Assembly (NCBI RefSeq): GCF_042646125.1
Contig: NZ_JBHRSW010000014.1
Span: 248,001-312,000, forward strand
Source: Glaciecola flavus
GTDB lineage: Bacteria; Pseudomonadota; Gammaproteobacteria; Enterobacterales; Alteromonadaceae
Reading direction: 5' to 3'
Length of the DNA stretch: 64,000 nucleotides
The notes below the pieces were generated by a model. The model was given only the letters and a program-made list of their open reading frames with translations, ran no database searches and had not been told where the DNA came from. The position numbers and the translations under genes were made by a program. Each line of letters opens with the position of its first letter. Position 1 is the stretch's first letter. Positions 35,074 through 44,755 of this stretch are shown here, piece by piece.

Positions 35074-37704
35074 TTAGTCTTCGTCTTTATCATTTTTCGC
35101 CGTATTTTCGTCGTTTTCACTACTCACTTCAAGTGAATCAGCGACTGCTGTATCACTTTCATCAGCATCATCTTCTCCAGCCACTTCATCGATACGTTGT
35201 ATCCCGACTAGATGCTCATTTTCGGCCGTGCGGATCAGTCTAACACCTTGGGTATTTCTGCCCACAATCGAGACTTCAGCCACTCTCGTTCTAACCAAAG
35301 TTGCTTGATCCGAGATAAGCATAATCTCATTCGCCTCGGTCACTTGAACGGCACCCACAACCAGTCCATTTCGCTCAGATACTTTGATAGAAACCACGCC
35401 TTTCGTTGCTCGACTCTTGGCGGGATATTCAGTAATAGGTGTGCGTTTACCAAAGCCGTTTTCCGTAGCAGTCAGGATATCGCCATCTTCTTCTGGTACA
35501 ATTAACGAGACAACACGCTCGCCGTCTTCTAATTTAATGCCTCTTACACCGGTCGCGGTTCTGCCCATTGGACGAACTTGGTCTTCCGAGAATCGAACAA
35601 CTTTACCTGCGTCTGAGAACAACATAATTTCGCTCTCGCCGTCAGTTAATGACACGCCGATAAGTTCATTGCCTTCGGTTAAATTAACGGCAATGATGCC
35701 ATTGGCTCTGGGACGCGAATATTGCGTTAATTCAGTTTTCTTCACCGTGCCTTGGGCAGTTGCCATAAACACGTATTTACCTTCTTCAAATTCTTGAATA
35801 GGTAAGATAGCAGTTATACGTTCACCCTCTTCTAGAGGTAAAATATTGACGATTGGGCGACCCCTTGCATTCCTGCTCGCCAAAGGCAATTGATACACTT
35901 TTAACCAATACAAACGACCACGCGTAGAGAAACACAGAATGTGATCATGTGTATTCGCAACCAATAATCGCTCAATAAAGTCTTCGTCTTTCATCTTAGT
36001 AGCAGACTTACCTTTACCACCTCTGCGTTGAGCTTCGTAATCCGATAACTTCTGGTATTTCACATAGCCTTCACGAGACAAAGTAACGACAACTTCTTCT
36101 CGTTCGATTAAGTCTTCGATATCAATGTCATGTGACGCGGCAGTGATCTCTGTGCGCCTTTCATCACCAAATTCGTCACGCACAGCGACTAGCTCTTCAG
36201 TAATCACTTCCATTAGACGTTCGGAACTGCCGAGTATTTTTAATAGTTCAAAAATTAACTCAATTAGATTGCGGTATTCTTCTAAAATCTTATCGTGTTC
36301 AAGCCCTGTCAACTTGTTTAAGCGCAGATCAAGTATTGCTTGCGCCTGTTCTTCCGTTAAATAATATTCACCGTCCCGTATGCCATATTCTGGCGCTAAC
36401 CAATCTGGACGTGCTGCGTCATTTCCGGCTCTAGCCAGCATTTCAGCCACATCGCCTAGTGCCCAGCCAGTTGCGACAAGTGCTTTTTTCGCTTCTGATG
36501 GACTCGGAGATTTTTTGATTAGCTCAATCACGGGATCAATATTCACCAACGCGATTGCTAAGCCTTCAAGTATATGTGCTCTGTCGCGAGCCTTGCGCAA
36601 TTCGAAAACGGTTCTTCGCGTAACGACTTCTCGCCTATGCAGAACAAATGACTCCAGCACTTCTTTGAGGTTAAACACTTTAGGCTGGTTTTTGTCTAAG
36701 GCCACCATGTTAATGCCAAAAACAGTTTGTAATTGGGTGTTAGCATATAAGTGGTTAAGCAAGACTTCTGCAGACTCGTTGCGTTTGACTTCAATGACAA
36801 TGCGCATACCGTCTTTATCGGACTCATCACGCAATGCAGCTACGCCTTCTACTCTTTTTTCTTTGACTAGTTCGGCAATTTTCTCAATCAGTCTTGCTTT
36901 GTTTACCTGATAAGGAATTTCATGAACAATGATGGTTTCTTTGCCATTTTCCTCTTGCTCAATTTCTGCTTTTGCACGCAGATAAATCTTTCCTCGACCC
37001 GTTTTATAAGCATTGATAATACCCTGTCTTCCACTGATAATCGCCGCAGTAGGGAAATCTGGTCCGGGGATATGCTCAATAAGTTCTTCAAAACTAATAT
37101 CTGGGTTTTCAATTAAGGCTATACAACCGTTGATTACTTCGCTTAGGTTATGCGGAGGGATGTTTGTAGCCATACCCACAGCAATACCAGATGAACCATT
37201 CACCAGTAAATTGGGCACTTTTGTTGGCAACACATCTGGAATATGCTCAGTGCCATCGTAGTTGGGCACAAAATCAACGGTTTCTTTGTCCAAATCGGCT
37301 AATAATTCGTGGGCAACTTTTGCCATGCGAACTTCTGTGTATCGCATTGCTGCAGCAGAGTCGCCATCCACTGAACCGAAATTACCCTGCCCATCCACAA
37401 GCATGTAGCGCAATGAAAAAGGTTGAGCCATACGAACGATTGTATCGTAAACGGCTGAATCACCGTGCGGGTGGTATTTACCAATAACGTCACCGACGAC
37501 ACGCGCTGACTTTTTGTAGGGTTTGTTGAAATCGTTTTTTAGCTCATTCATCGCAAACAAAACACGGCGATGGACAGGCTTTAGACCATCTCTAACATCG
37601 GGAAGTGCACGCCCTACGATTACGCTCATCGCATAATCTAGGTAACTGTTTTTTAACTCTTCTTCGATATTAATGGGGGAAATATCTTTGGCATTGTCAG
37701 TCAT
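35074..37704 (-). CDS. gyrA: DNA gyrase subunit A
   Basis: An 876-residue type II topoisomerase subunit (E. coli 875). The catalytic Tyr is in 'AAAMRYTEVRM' near residue 122, and the quinolone-determining region reads 'HPHGDSAVYDTIVR' with S83 and D87 (E. coli numbering also fits), the drug-sensitive form. The C-terminal beta-pinwheel has the GyrA-box 'AQRRGGKGKSATK' near 560-575, and an acidic Asp/Glu tail closes the protein. I prefer the ATG giving 'MTDNAKDISPI'; one codon triplet earlier is possible. It diverges from ubiG, as in E. coli. Confidence 0.97.
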   Translation of the reverse strand: MTDNAKDISPINIEEELKNSYLDYAMSVIVGRALPDVRDGLKPVHRRVLFAMNELKNDFNKPYKKSARVVGDVIGKYHPHGDSAVYDTIVRMAQPFSLRYMLVDGQGNFGSVDGDSAAAMRYTEVRMAKVAHELLADLDKETVDFVPNYDGTEHIPDVLPTKVPNLLVNGSSGIAVGMATNIPPHNLSEVINGCIALIENPDISFEELIEHIPGPDFPTAAIISGRQGIINAYKTGRGKIYLRAKAEIEQEENGKETIIVHEIPYQVNKARLIEKIAELVKEKRVEGVAALRDESDKDGMRIVIEVKRNESAEVLLNHLYANTQLQTVFGINMVALDKNQPKVFNLKEVLESFVLHRREVVTRRTVFELRKARDRAHILEGLAIALVNIDPVIELIKKSPSPSEAKKALVATGWALGDVAEMLARAGNDAARPDWLAPEYGIRDGEYYLTEEQAQAILDLRLNKLTGLEHDKILEEYRNLIELIFELLKILGSSERLMEVITEELVAVRDEFGDERRTEITAASHDIDIEDLIEREEVVVTLSREGYVKYQKLSDYEAQRRGGKGKSATKMKDEDFIERLLVANTHDHILCFSTRGRLYWLKVYQLPLASRNARGRPIVNILPLEEGERITAILPIQEFEEGKYVFMATAQGTVKKTELTQYSRPRANGIIAVNLTEGNELIGVSLTDGESEIMLFSDAGKVVRFSEDQVRPMGRTATGVRGIKLEDGERVVSLIVPEEDGDILTATENGFGKRTPITEYPAKSRATKGVVSIKVSERNGLVVGAVQVTEANEIMLISDQATLVRTRVAEVSIVGRNTQGVRLIRTAENEHLVGIQRIDEVAGEDDADESDTAVADSLEVSSENDENTAKNDKDED

Positions 37705-38008
37705 AAACTGCATGGTCCTTGTTTATGTAATCAACCTTTTTAAATATGACACAAAAGCTTTCTTGGTTTTGGCTTTCATTTTGCGTGATTTGATACTTTA
37801 CGGCATCAGCTCACAGTAGGCTTTAACAATATTTAGGCCTTACTTTGTCCAGTCAAGTTGTTACTTTGTTATTATCACCTTTTTTAACATACGGATAGTA
37901 ACACAAAACTTACAAAAAAATGTAAATTTTCCATCTGCTATTCGTATTCAGGATCAAAAAGTGCAACAATACCAAGGCCTTGAATCTATGCCTGAAGCGG
38001 AGTAAAAA

Positions 38009-38767
38009 GTGAACGATTTGTCAAATTTCAATCAATCTGAAGCAAATGTAGATGCTGAAGAACTGTCGAAGTTTGCGGAACTTGCCAGTCAATGGTGGGA
38101 TCCTAATGGAGAGTTTAAATCACTTCACGATATCAACCCACTTCGCGTTGACTTTATCGAAGAACAAGCCGACGGGCTATTCGGAAAGTCGCTTATCGAT
38201 ATTGGCTGTGGAGGCGGGATTTTGAGTGAAGCATTAGCGCAAAAAGGTGCCAAAGTAGTAGGAATAGACATGGTAGAGGCATCATTAGACGTGGCTAGAC
38301 TGCATCGTTTAGAATCTGGTGTTGACGTCGAATACGCACTGAGCACAGCTGAAAATTATGCCGATAACAATGCTGGGCAATTCGATGTTGTCTGTTGTTT
38401 AGAAATGCTGGAACATGTCCCTTCGCCCGCTTCTATAGTAGATGCAGCTGCCAAACTAGCAAAGCCTGGCGGACTTTTAGTATTTTCGACCTTGAATAGA
38501 AATCCAAAGTCTTGGCTACTGGCTATCGCGGCTGCTGAGTACCTCTTTGGGATGGTTCCCAAAGGTACACATGATCACAAAAAATTTATAAAGCCCAACG
38601 AATTGGTCTCCATGATCGAAAACGCAAACCTAGTCGTCAGTGATATGACAGGCTTGCATTTCAATCCGATCACCCAGCAGTATTTTCTGTCTAATAACAA
38701 TGTAGATGTCAATTATTTTGTTGTGTGTAGAAAACCAATGCTTAATTGTGCAGTAAACAACCCTTAG
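38009..38767 (+). CDS. ubiG: Ubiquinone biosynthesis O-methyltransferase UbiG
   Basis: A 252-residue SAM-dependent enzyme for both O-methylations in ubiquinone synthesis (E. coli 240). 'ELASQWWDPNGEFKSLH' is the family mark near residue 20. SAM motif I is 'LIDIGCGGGILSEALA' at about 65-80, and 'CLEMLEHVPSPASIVDAA' follows. The start is GTG with GGAG 7 bases upstream. The C-terminal tail after 'YFVVCRKP' is slightly longer than usual. It precedes nrdA, as in E. coli. Confidence 0.95.
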   Translation: MNDLSNFNQSEANVDAEELSKFAELASQWWDPNGEFKSLHDINPLRVDFIEEQADGLFGKSLIDIGCGGGILSEALAQKGAKVVGIDMVEASLDVARLHRLESGVDVEYALSTAENYADNNAGQFDVVCCLEMLEHVPSPASIVDAAAKLAKPGGLLVFSTLNRNPKSWLLAIAAAEYLFGMVPKGTHDHKKFIKPNELVSMIENANLVVSDMTGLHFNPITQQYFLSNNNVDVNYFVVCRKPMLNCAVNNP

Positions 38768-39085
38768 CAATAAACGAAAAAAATAAAAATAATTTAATAG
38801 AAGACGTAAAAATAACTTGCAACAATTGTATTACAATTCAATTCATCCGTTTAAGGTTAGCTGCTACTAACAAAAAATTGCGATAACAGTATTAGAGGCT
38901 CAACCACTATATATAGTGGTTGCAAAGCGGATAAAGACTCATTATCTTGTGTCATACTACTTCAACACTTACGTACAAGAGCTAGTTTACTTTGCGTTTT
39001 GTGTCGCGCTTAAAAATTAATAACAAATCAGTTGCTGAGTCACTTTGCTGCTTGCGAAAGGCCTCACAATAAGAGCATAAAAATA
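38768..39085. other. Intergenic region upstream of nrdA
   Basis: A 318-base AT-rich control region. It contains a 15-bp palindrome AATTGTATTACAATT (38824-38838) and, further downstream, the NrdR-box-like pair listed separately. An in-frame TTG at 39032 has no family match and is not the nrdA start. No small gene is seen. Confidence 0.6.
38904..38952 (+). promoter_or_regulatory. Two NrdR-box-like sites upstream of nrdA
   Basis: Box 1 (38904-38919) is CCACTATATATAGTGG, a perfect palindrome that fits 14 of 16 positions of the NrdR consensus acaCwAtATaTwGtgt. Box 2 (38937-38952) is ACTCATTATCTTGTGT, fitting 13 of 16. Their starts are 33 bases apart, near the three-helical-turn spacing (about 31-32) of known NrdR pairs. 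NrdR is the ATP/dATP-sensing repressor of ribonucleotide reductase genes. Assignment is by consensus from memory; the regulator itself is not in the window. Confidence 0.7.
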
Positions 39086-41407
39086 ATGAATAACGATCTT
39101 TTAGTTACCAAAAGAGATGGTAGTCAAGAAGCCATCGACCTCGACAAAATTCATAAAGTGGTGACCTGGGCCACTACTGGCCTCGAAAATGTCTCAGTAT
39201 CTCAAGTAGAAATCAAAGCTCAGATTCAATTTTACAACGGGATAAAAACGGAAGAAATTCACGAGACACTAATAAAGTCAGCCGCTGATTTAATATCAAC
39301 TGATACACCTGACTATCAGTATATGGCTGCGCGATTAGCCATTTTTCACTTGCGCAAAAAGGCATATGGACAATTCGAACCCCCCGCTTTATATGACCAT
39401 GTAAAGTCGCTTGTCGAAAAGAAAAAATACGATGAACATTTGTTGACTGACTATACAGCTGAAGAGTTTGCTGAAATGGAGAGTTTTCTTGACCATCAGC
39501 GCGACATGAACTTTAGCTATGCTGCAGTCAAGCAACTTGAAGGCAAGTATTTAGTTCAAAACAGAGTAACAGGTGAAATTTACGAAAGTGCGCAGTTTTT
39601 GTATATATTGGTAGCCGCTTGCTTATTCGCAAAATACCCCAGCGATACTCGTATGGATTATATTCGCCGTTTTTACGATGCGGCATCGAGTTTTAAACTG
39701 TCCTTACCTACGCCTATCATGGCTGGAGTGAGAACACCGACTCGCCAGTTTAGTTCATGTGTACTTATTGAAACAGGTGACAGCTTAGATTCAATCAATG
39801 CCACAGCCAGTGCAATCGTGAAATATGTTAGCCAACGCGCTGGTATTGGTATAAATGCAGGAAGAATACGCGCATTAGGTAGTCCCATTCGAGGTGGCGA
39901 AGCTTTTCACACTGGGTGCATACCTTTTTATAAATATTTCCAAACTGCGGTTAAGAGCTGTTCTCAGGGCGGCGTAAGAGGTGGAGCCGCAACCTTATTC
40001 TACCCTATTTGGCACTTAGAAGTAGAAAACTTACTGGTATTGAAAAATAACCGTGGTGTTGAGGAAAACCGCGTAAGGCATCTTGATTATGGCGTACAGT
40101 GCAATAAGCTGATGTACACGCGTATGATTAAAGATGATTACATCACTTTATTTAGTCCTTCAGATACGCCTGGCTTGTACGATGCATTTTTCCAAGACCA
40201 AGACAAGTTTGAACAACTATACGTGCAATACGAGAACGATGACAGTATTCGCAAGAAGCGCATAAAAGCCATAGAACTCTTTAGTTTGTTTATGCAAGAA
40301 CGAGCTAGTACCGGGCGCATTTATCTACAAAATGTCGATCATTGCAATACGCATAGTCCTTTTGACGCGAGCGTTGCACCCGTTAGACAAAGTAATTTAT
40401 GTTTGGAAATTGCTTTACCCACTAAGCCACTCAAAAATGTTGATGATGCAGAAGGCGAAATAGCCCTATGTACCCTTTCTGCTTTCAACCTTGGTAAAAT
40501 TGAGAGCTTAGACGAATTTGAAGAACTCGCCGAATTATCTGTACGCGCGTTAGACAGCTTGCTCGATTATCAAGATTACCCTGTACCTGCCGCGTTATCC
40601 GCGACAATGGGCAGAAGAACGCTCGGCATAGGTGTGATCAACTTTGCCTATTACTTGGCTAAAAATGGCGTTAAATATTCTGATCACAGTGCAAATGGCC
40701 TTATCCATAGAACCTTTGAGGCTATGCAATACTATTTATTAAAAGCCTCTAACAAGCTTGCAAAAGAGAAAGGGGCTTGTCCTAAATTTAACGAAACGAC
40801 TTACGCAAAGGGCTTGCTACCTGTTGATACTTATAAAAAAGACATCGACAAGATATGTGATGAGCCACTTCACTATGACTGGGAGAGTCTGCGTAAAGAG
40901 ATTCTGGAGCATGGCTTGCGGAACAGTACGCTTTCTGCGCTTATGCCCTCAGAGACTTCCTCACAAATCTCCAATGCCACAAACGGCATTGAGCCACCAC
41001 GAGGTCACATCAGTATAAAAGCCAGTAAAGATGGTGTGCTTAAACAAGTCGTACCGGAGTACCAGCGCCTAAAAGACAATTACGAACTTTTATGGGACAT
41101 ACCTTCAAACGATGGGTATTTGCAGCTGGTAGCGATCATGCAGAAGTTTATTGATCAAACAATATCTGCGAACACAAGTTACGATCCAAGTAAGTATGAA
41201 GGCAATAAAGTGCCGATGAAATTGCTACTAAAAGACTTACTTACCACATATAAATTAGGGGTAAAAACGCTGTATTATCACAACACTAGAGATGGCGCAT
41301 CTGACAAATCTGATGCCGAACTGGCAGCAGCCATAAAACAGCCTGAAGCTCAGGTAGAAATTGTAGAAGAAGATGACGGTTGCGCTGGCGGCGCGTGCAA
41401 AATTTAA
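39086..41407 (+). CDS. nrdA: Ribonucleoside-diphosphate reductase class Ia, alpha subunit
   Basis: A 773-residue large subunit (E. coli 761) that reduces ribonucleoside diphosphates. The N-terminal ATP-cone (about residues 1-95, 'VTKRDGSQEAIDLDKIHKVV') senses dATP. Redox and radical residues are visible: 'FSSCVLIETGDS', 'SNLCLEIALPTKP' with the radical Cys and Glu, and 'IALCTLSAFNLG'. The C-terminal shuttle cysteines are in 'DDGCAGGACKI'. The start is ATG 39086; nrdB follows by 21 bases. Confidence 0.97.
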   Translation: MNNDLLVTKRDGSQEAIDLDKIHKVVTWATTGLENVSVSQVEIKAQIQFYNGIKTEEIHETLIKSAADLISTDTPDYQYMAARLAIFHLRKKAYGQFEPPALYDHVKSLVEKKKYDEHLLTDYTAEEFAEMESFLDHQRDMNFSYAAVKQLEGKYLVQNRVTGEIYESAQFLYILVAACLFAKYPSDTRMDYIRRFYDAASSFKLSLPTPIMAGVRTPTRQFSSCVLIETGDSLDSINATASAIVKYVSQRAGIGINAGRIRALGSPIRGGEAFHTGCIPFYKYFQTAVKSCSQGGVRGGAATLFYPIWHLEVENLLVLKNNRGVEENRVRHLDYGVQCNKLMYTRMIKDDYITLFSPSDTPGLYDAFFQDQDKFEQLYVQYENDDSIRKKRIKAIELFSLFMQERASTGRIYLQNVDHCNTHSPFDASVAPVRQSNLCLEIALPTKPLKNVDDAEGEIALCTLSAFNLGKIESLDEFEELAELSVRALDSLLDYQDYPVPAALSATMGRRTLGIGVINFAYYLAKNGVKYSDHSANGLIHRTFEAMQYYLLKASNKLAKEKGACPKFNETTYAKGLLPVDTYKKDIDKICDEPLHYDWESLRKEILEHGLRNSTLSALMPSETSSQISNATNGIEPPRGHISIKASKDGVLKQVVPEYQRLKDNYELLWDIPSNDGYLQLVAIMQKFIDQTISANTSYDPSKYEGNKVPMKLLLKDLLTTYKLGVKTLYYHNTRDGASDKSDAELAAAIKQPEAQVEIVEEDDGCAGGACKI

Positions 41408-41428
41408 GTTATCAGTTGAGGTAAAGTT

Positions 41429-42559
41429 ATGAAATACACCACTTTTAATCAACAAGCTGTTGATACTATGCGCGAACCCATGTTTTTTGGTAAGCCGGTT
41501 AATGTTGCAAGATATGACCAGCAAAGGCACCCTATTTTTGAAAAGCTTATTGAGAAGCAGATATCGTTTTTCTGGCGTCCTGAAGAAGTAGATGTGAGTA
41601 AGGATCGGGTTGACTTTTTAAAGCTTACTGACGCTGAAAAGCACATATTTACTTCAAACTTAAAGTATCAAACACTTTTAGACTCAGTACAGGGCAGAAG
41701 TCCTAATATTGCTTTCTTACCCATTATTTCTCTGCCTGAATTAGAAACTTGGGTTGAAACTTGGTCGTTTTTCGAGACGATCCACTCTCGGTCATACACA
41801 CATATATTGAGAAACTTGTTTCCCGATCCAAGTGAAGTGTTCGATGATATTGTGGTAAACAGTGAGATTAAAAAACGTGCCAGTGACATTTCAAAGTATT
41901 ATGACGATTTGATTTTTTACACCCAGCTTTATCAGACTAAAGGGGAAGGTGTTTTTGAAATTGATGGGCATACATATTGTGTCAATATACGAGAGCTTAA
42001 GAAAAAGCTTTATTTGTGTATGAACTCAGTAAATGCGCTCGAAGCTATTCGTTTTTATGTGTCTTTTGCTTGTACCTTTGCTTTTGCTGAGCGAGAGCTC
42101 ATGGAAGGCAATTCGAAAATCATTCGTTTAATCGCAAGAGATGAAAACATTCACCTTACTTCCACTCAGCATATTTTAAACCTTTGGGCGAAAGGCAAAG
42201 ACGATCCTGAAATGGCTGAGATTGCTGAAGAGCTTGAACAAGAGGCCAAAGACATTTTTATGTTGGCAGTCGAGCAAGAAAAGCAGTGGGCCACATATTT
42301 GTTTAAAGATGGATCAATGCTAGGCTTAAACGAAGAGATACTCTCACAATATGTCGAGTACATTGCTAATCAAAGGATGGCAGCGATCGGTTTAGGCCAA
42401 CCTTATAAAACAAGCAGCAACCCTTTACCTTGGATGAATAACTACCTCTCTTCTGACAATGTTCAAGTGGCGCCCCAAGAAACAGAAATCAGTAGTTATC
42501 TGGTTGGACAAATAGACAGCGAAGTCGGCGCCGATGACTTTGAAGAATTTGAGCTGTAG
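41429..42559 (+). CDS. nrdB: Ribonucleoside-diphosphate reductase class Ia, beta subunit
   Basis: A 376-residue di-iron radical subunit (E. coli 376). Iron ligands occur in 'WVETWSFFETIHSRSYTHIL' (Glu, His and the radical Tyr in 'SRSYTHI'), and in 'AFAERELMEGNSKIIRLIAR' with 'DENIHLT'. The C-terminal acidic tail 'VGADDFEEFEL' docks into NrdA. It is in one operon with nrdA and with a ferredoxin (yfaE) that helps rebuild the cofactor. Confidence 0.97.
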   Translation: MKYTTFNQQAVDTMREPMFFGKPVNVARYDQQRHPIFEKLIEKQISFFWRPEEVDVSKDRVDFLKLTDAEKHIFTSNLKYQTLLDSVQGRSPNIAFLPIISLPELETWVETWSFFETIHSRSYTHILRNLFPDPSEVFDDIVVNSEIKKRASDISKYYDDLIFYTQLYQTKGEGVFEIDGHTYCVNIRELKKKLYLCMNSVNALEAIRFYVSFACTFAFAERELMEGNSKIIRLIARDENIHLTSTQHILNLWAKGKDDPEMAEIAEELEQEAKDIFMLAVEQEKQWATYLFKDGSMLGLNEEILSQYVEYIANQRMAAIGLGQPYKTSSNPLPWMNNYLSSDNVQVAPQETEISSYLVGQIDSEVGADDFEEFEL

Positions 42560-42579
42560 TACAAAAACATAAGCGCTCA

Positions 42580-42849
42580 ATGATAGTTGACAATAAACAC
42601 GTTCAAGTATGTGTAAACAAGGAAAAAAAGTTTATTTTTGAGGGTGAAGACAACTTATTGATTGCTATGGAAAAGCAAAATATAGATGTTCACTATCATT
42701 GCAGAGAAGGTTTTTGCGGCGCTTGTAGGACTAAAATTGTTAAAGGGCAAGTGGACTATGTGATAGATCCCCTTGCCTTTATTGATGATGACGAAATATT
42801 AGTGTGTTGCTGTATTCCAAAAGGTAATATTGAGCTGCAGACCTATTAA
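42580..42849 (+). CDS. yfaE: 2Fe-2S ferredoxin YfaE
   Basis: An 89-residue plant-type ferredoxin (E. coli YfaE 84). Cluster cysteines are in 'HCREGFCGACRTKIV' (C-x4-C-x2-C) and the fourth in 'ILVCCCIPKG'. YfaE supplies electrons for maintenance of the NrdB di-iron-tyrosyl cofactor. It follows nrdB by 20 bases, the E. coli arrangement. Confidence 0.95.
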   Translation: MIVDNKHVQVCVNKEKKFIFEGEDNLLIAMEKQNIDVHYHCREGFCGACRTKIVKGQVDYVIDPLAFIDDDEILVCCCIPKGNIELQTY

Positions 42850-42900
42850 AGTTGCTCGTCGGTTTTTTTCATTGAAAATTCGTTGAAAAAGAGCAACTTT
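42848..42900. terminator. Inverted repeat between converging yfaE and purC
   Basis: Perfect 10-bp arms AAAGTTGCTC and GAGCAACTTT around a 33-base, T- and A-rich spacer. It fills the 60-base gap between the two stops and probably ends transcription from both sides, though the long loop is atypical for an intrinsic terminator. Confidence 0.5.
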
Positions 42901-42911
42901 AGCCAAAAGGC

Positions 42912-43634
42912 TTATAGTGATAAGCCTATTCTTTCTGCCACCTCAATATACGACTCAACGACCAACCCTAAGCCTTGGCGAAAGCGATCTTTGTCTAGTT
43001 TTTTCTTTGTTTCTGCATCCCACAAACGGCAACCATCAGGCGTAAACTCATCTCCTAATACGATATTGCCATTTGTATCTAAGCCAAACTCCAATTTAAA
43101 GTCAACCAGTAGCATTCCGCCCTGTTTAAACAAGGGTACAAGAATATCATTTACCTTAAATGTTAAGGCTTTCATTTGTTCTAGTTGATCTTGCGAAGCC
43201 CAGCCAAATGCAATTGCGTGTGTTTCGTTAACCATAGGGTCGTGCAAGGCATCATTTTTTAGAAAAAGCTCAAAGGTTTGGGGCTTCAGCTCTGTGCCTT
43301 CTTCAACACCCAACCTTCTGCATAAAGACCCTGCTGCGTAGTTTCTCACAACACATTCAACCGGTATCATGTCTAGCTTTTTTACCAAACTTTCGTTATC
43401 AGATAATAAGGCTTCGACTTGTGTTTTTACTCCAGCTGCTTCTAAATGTTGCATAATGTAGTGATTGAATTTGTTATTCACTTCACCTTTCCGCGCAAGC
43501 TGCTCTATTTTTTCCCCGTCAAATGCGGAGGTATCATTTCTAAATTCAAGTATCAGCTTGTTTTCGTCGCTTGTATGAAAAACCGTTTTCGCTTTTCCAC
43601 GATATAACTCTTCACCTTTTTGCACGTCTTGCAT
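42912..43634 (-). CDS. purC: Phosphoribosylaminoimidazole-succinocarboxamide synthase
   Basis: A 240-residue SAICAR synthetase (E. coli 237) of purine synthesis. 'LYRGKAKTVFHT' at about residue 10 binds ATP, 'VECVVRNYAAGSLCRRLG' near 92-109 and 'LVDFKLEFGLD' with 'LGDEFTPDGCRLWD' complete the active site. bamC and dapA follow the same leftward order as the E. coli dapA-bamC-purC operon; bamC ends 16 bases upstream of the purC start. Confidence 0.97.
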   Translation of the reverse strand: MQDVQKGEELYRGKAKTVFHTSDENKLILEFRNDTSAFDGEKIEQLARKGEVNNKFNHYIMQHLEAAGVKTQVEALLSDNESLVKKLDMIPVECVVRNYAAGSLCRRLGVEEGTELKPQTFELFLKNDALHDPMVNETHAIAFGWASQDQLEQMKALTFKVNDILVPLFKQGGMLLVDFKLEFGLDTNGNIVLGDEFTPDGCRLWDAETKKKLDKDRFRQGLGLVVESYIEVAERIGLSL

Positions 43635-43650
43635 CAGTGAGTAACTCCAG

Positions 43651-44751
43651 TTAAATATCTAAATCGTTAGCAGCCATGTATTCTGAAAAGGTAGGAAATA
43701 TTTCCGTTACCTGTTGAGCAGTAAAGGCCTCGTTTTCAATGTCTTTAAAGGTAATACTTGTCTTATCACCCACTTTTTGCACAATCAATCGGTAATCATC
43801 TTCATCAAGCGATAACTCGTCTTTGCTAAACCAGCCAGAAAACCACGATTCTTCTGGGCCATTGTATTTCACAAAGAGCAAGCCCGAAGACTGGTCTAAA
43901 TCAACTACATCAAATCCCATTTTGCGTAATACAAGTTGTAGTCTAGGCCAAGCATCTGCATATTCAGCGTCAACCAAAAACGCCGCCTCGCCATCGGGAT
44001 TAAATCCCATTTCTGATGAAAAGCCTTCACGAATTTTTGCAATGCGCTCACTGCGCTCTAGTCGAATACCAAAGTCGTACTCTGCAATAATATAGTTAAT
44101 AAAATTGACTTCGTCCGTGCGCTTGGCGATAGGGTTAATTGAATCGATCAAATCTTCGCGATTTTCGTCGATGTATTTTATCATTGAAGAGTGCAATGCG
44201 GCTGTGCGGCCATGAGGTGCAAGCTCTAAACTCAATTTAAACTTGCGCGCTCTTTCAATATAATCGCTGCTAAAGTCCAGCCAACCATTGTCGACTTCTT
44301 GCCTATCAATCACCCAATCTGTGATCAACTCATTATTTTCTTTATCAAACGAATCGACACCAATGTTATTTAGCTCGAGATATGCAAGTACTGTATCCCA
44401 AATCGTTTTTTCTAGTGGTTCATTGTCATTGATTTGATCAAAAAGCACTTTTGCTTGTTTTGAACCTTCTTCAACATGTGAGCCACTGACTAAAGGAATC
44501 ACCAATCTTGGCGACGCAACAGACAAAGCCTTTCCGACTAATTGCGGGGCGTCATTTGAACCAAGACTAGGAATAGCATAACGATTGTTTGTGGGAGGTG
44601 CAGTTAAATCTGCAGGAACCTTGAGAGGTGGCACTGTTTTGTGCTCTAAATAGTCTACACTACCCGACGCGGTTGTCCGTTCATCTATATTACTGCAAGC
44701 ACCAATACAGAGGCTTCCGACTAAAACAGCAAGGAGATTTATTGTCTTCAT
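43651..44751 (-). CDS. bamC: Outer-membrane assembly lipoprotein BamC
   Basis: A 366-residue lipoprotein of the BAM complex (E. coli 344). The lipobox is 'SLCIGACSN' with the acylated Cys at residue 19. The unstructured N-terminal segment contacts BamD ('YLEHKTVPPLKVPADLTAPP'), and two helix-grip domains follow (about 100-215 and 235-345). The gap to dapA is 4 bases, so dapA-bamC-purC is one transcription unit. Confidence 0.94.
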   Translation of the reverse strand: MKTINLLAVLVGSLCIGACSNIDERTTASGSVDYLEHKTVPPLKVPADLTAPPTNNRYAIPSLGSNDAPQLVGKALSVASPRLVIPLVSGSHVEEGSKQAKVLFDQINDNEPLEKTIWDTVLAYLELNNIGVDSFDKENNELITDWVIDRQEVDNGWLDFSSDYIERARKFKLSLELAPHGRTAALHSSMIKYIDENREDLIDSINPIAKRTDEVNFINYIIAEYDFGIRLERSERIAKIREGFSSEMGFNPDGEAAFLVDAEYADAWPRLQLVLRKMGFDVVDLDQSSGLLFVKYNGPEESWFSGWFSKDELSLDEDDYRLIVQKVGDKTSITFKDIENEAFTAQQVTEIFPTFSEYMAANDLDI

Positions 44752-44755
44752 CTTT

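Noticed and set aside
36380..36910. A 176-codon open frame antisense to gyrA.
   Set aside because: No ribosome site, low-complexity Ser/Thr-rich translation, and it mirrors codon use of the strongly supported gyrA gene.
37380..37480. Quinolone-resistance changes in gyrA.
   Set aside because: Both S83 and D87 are the sensitive residues.
39032..39085. Upstream TTG start for nrdA.
   Set aside because: The 18 extra residues do not match the family; ATG 39086 gives the canonical ATP-cone start.
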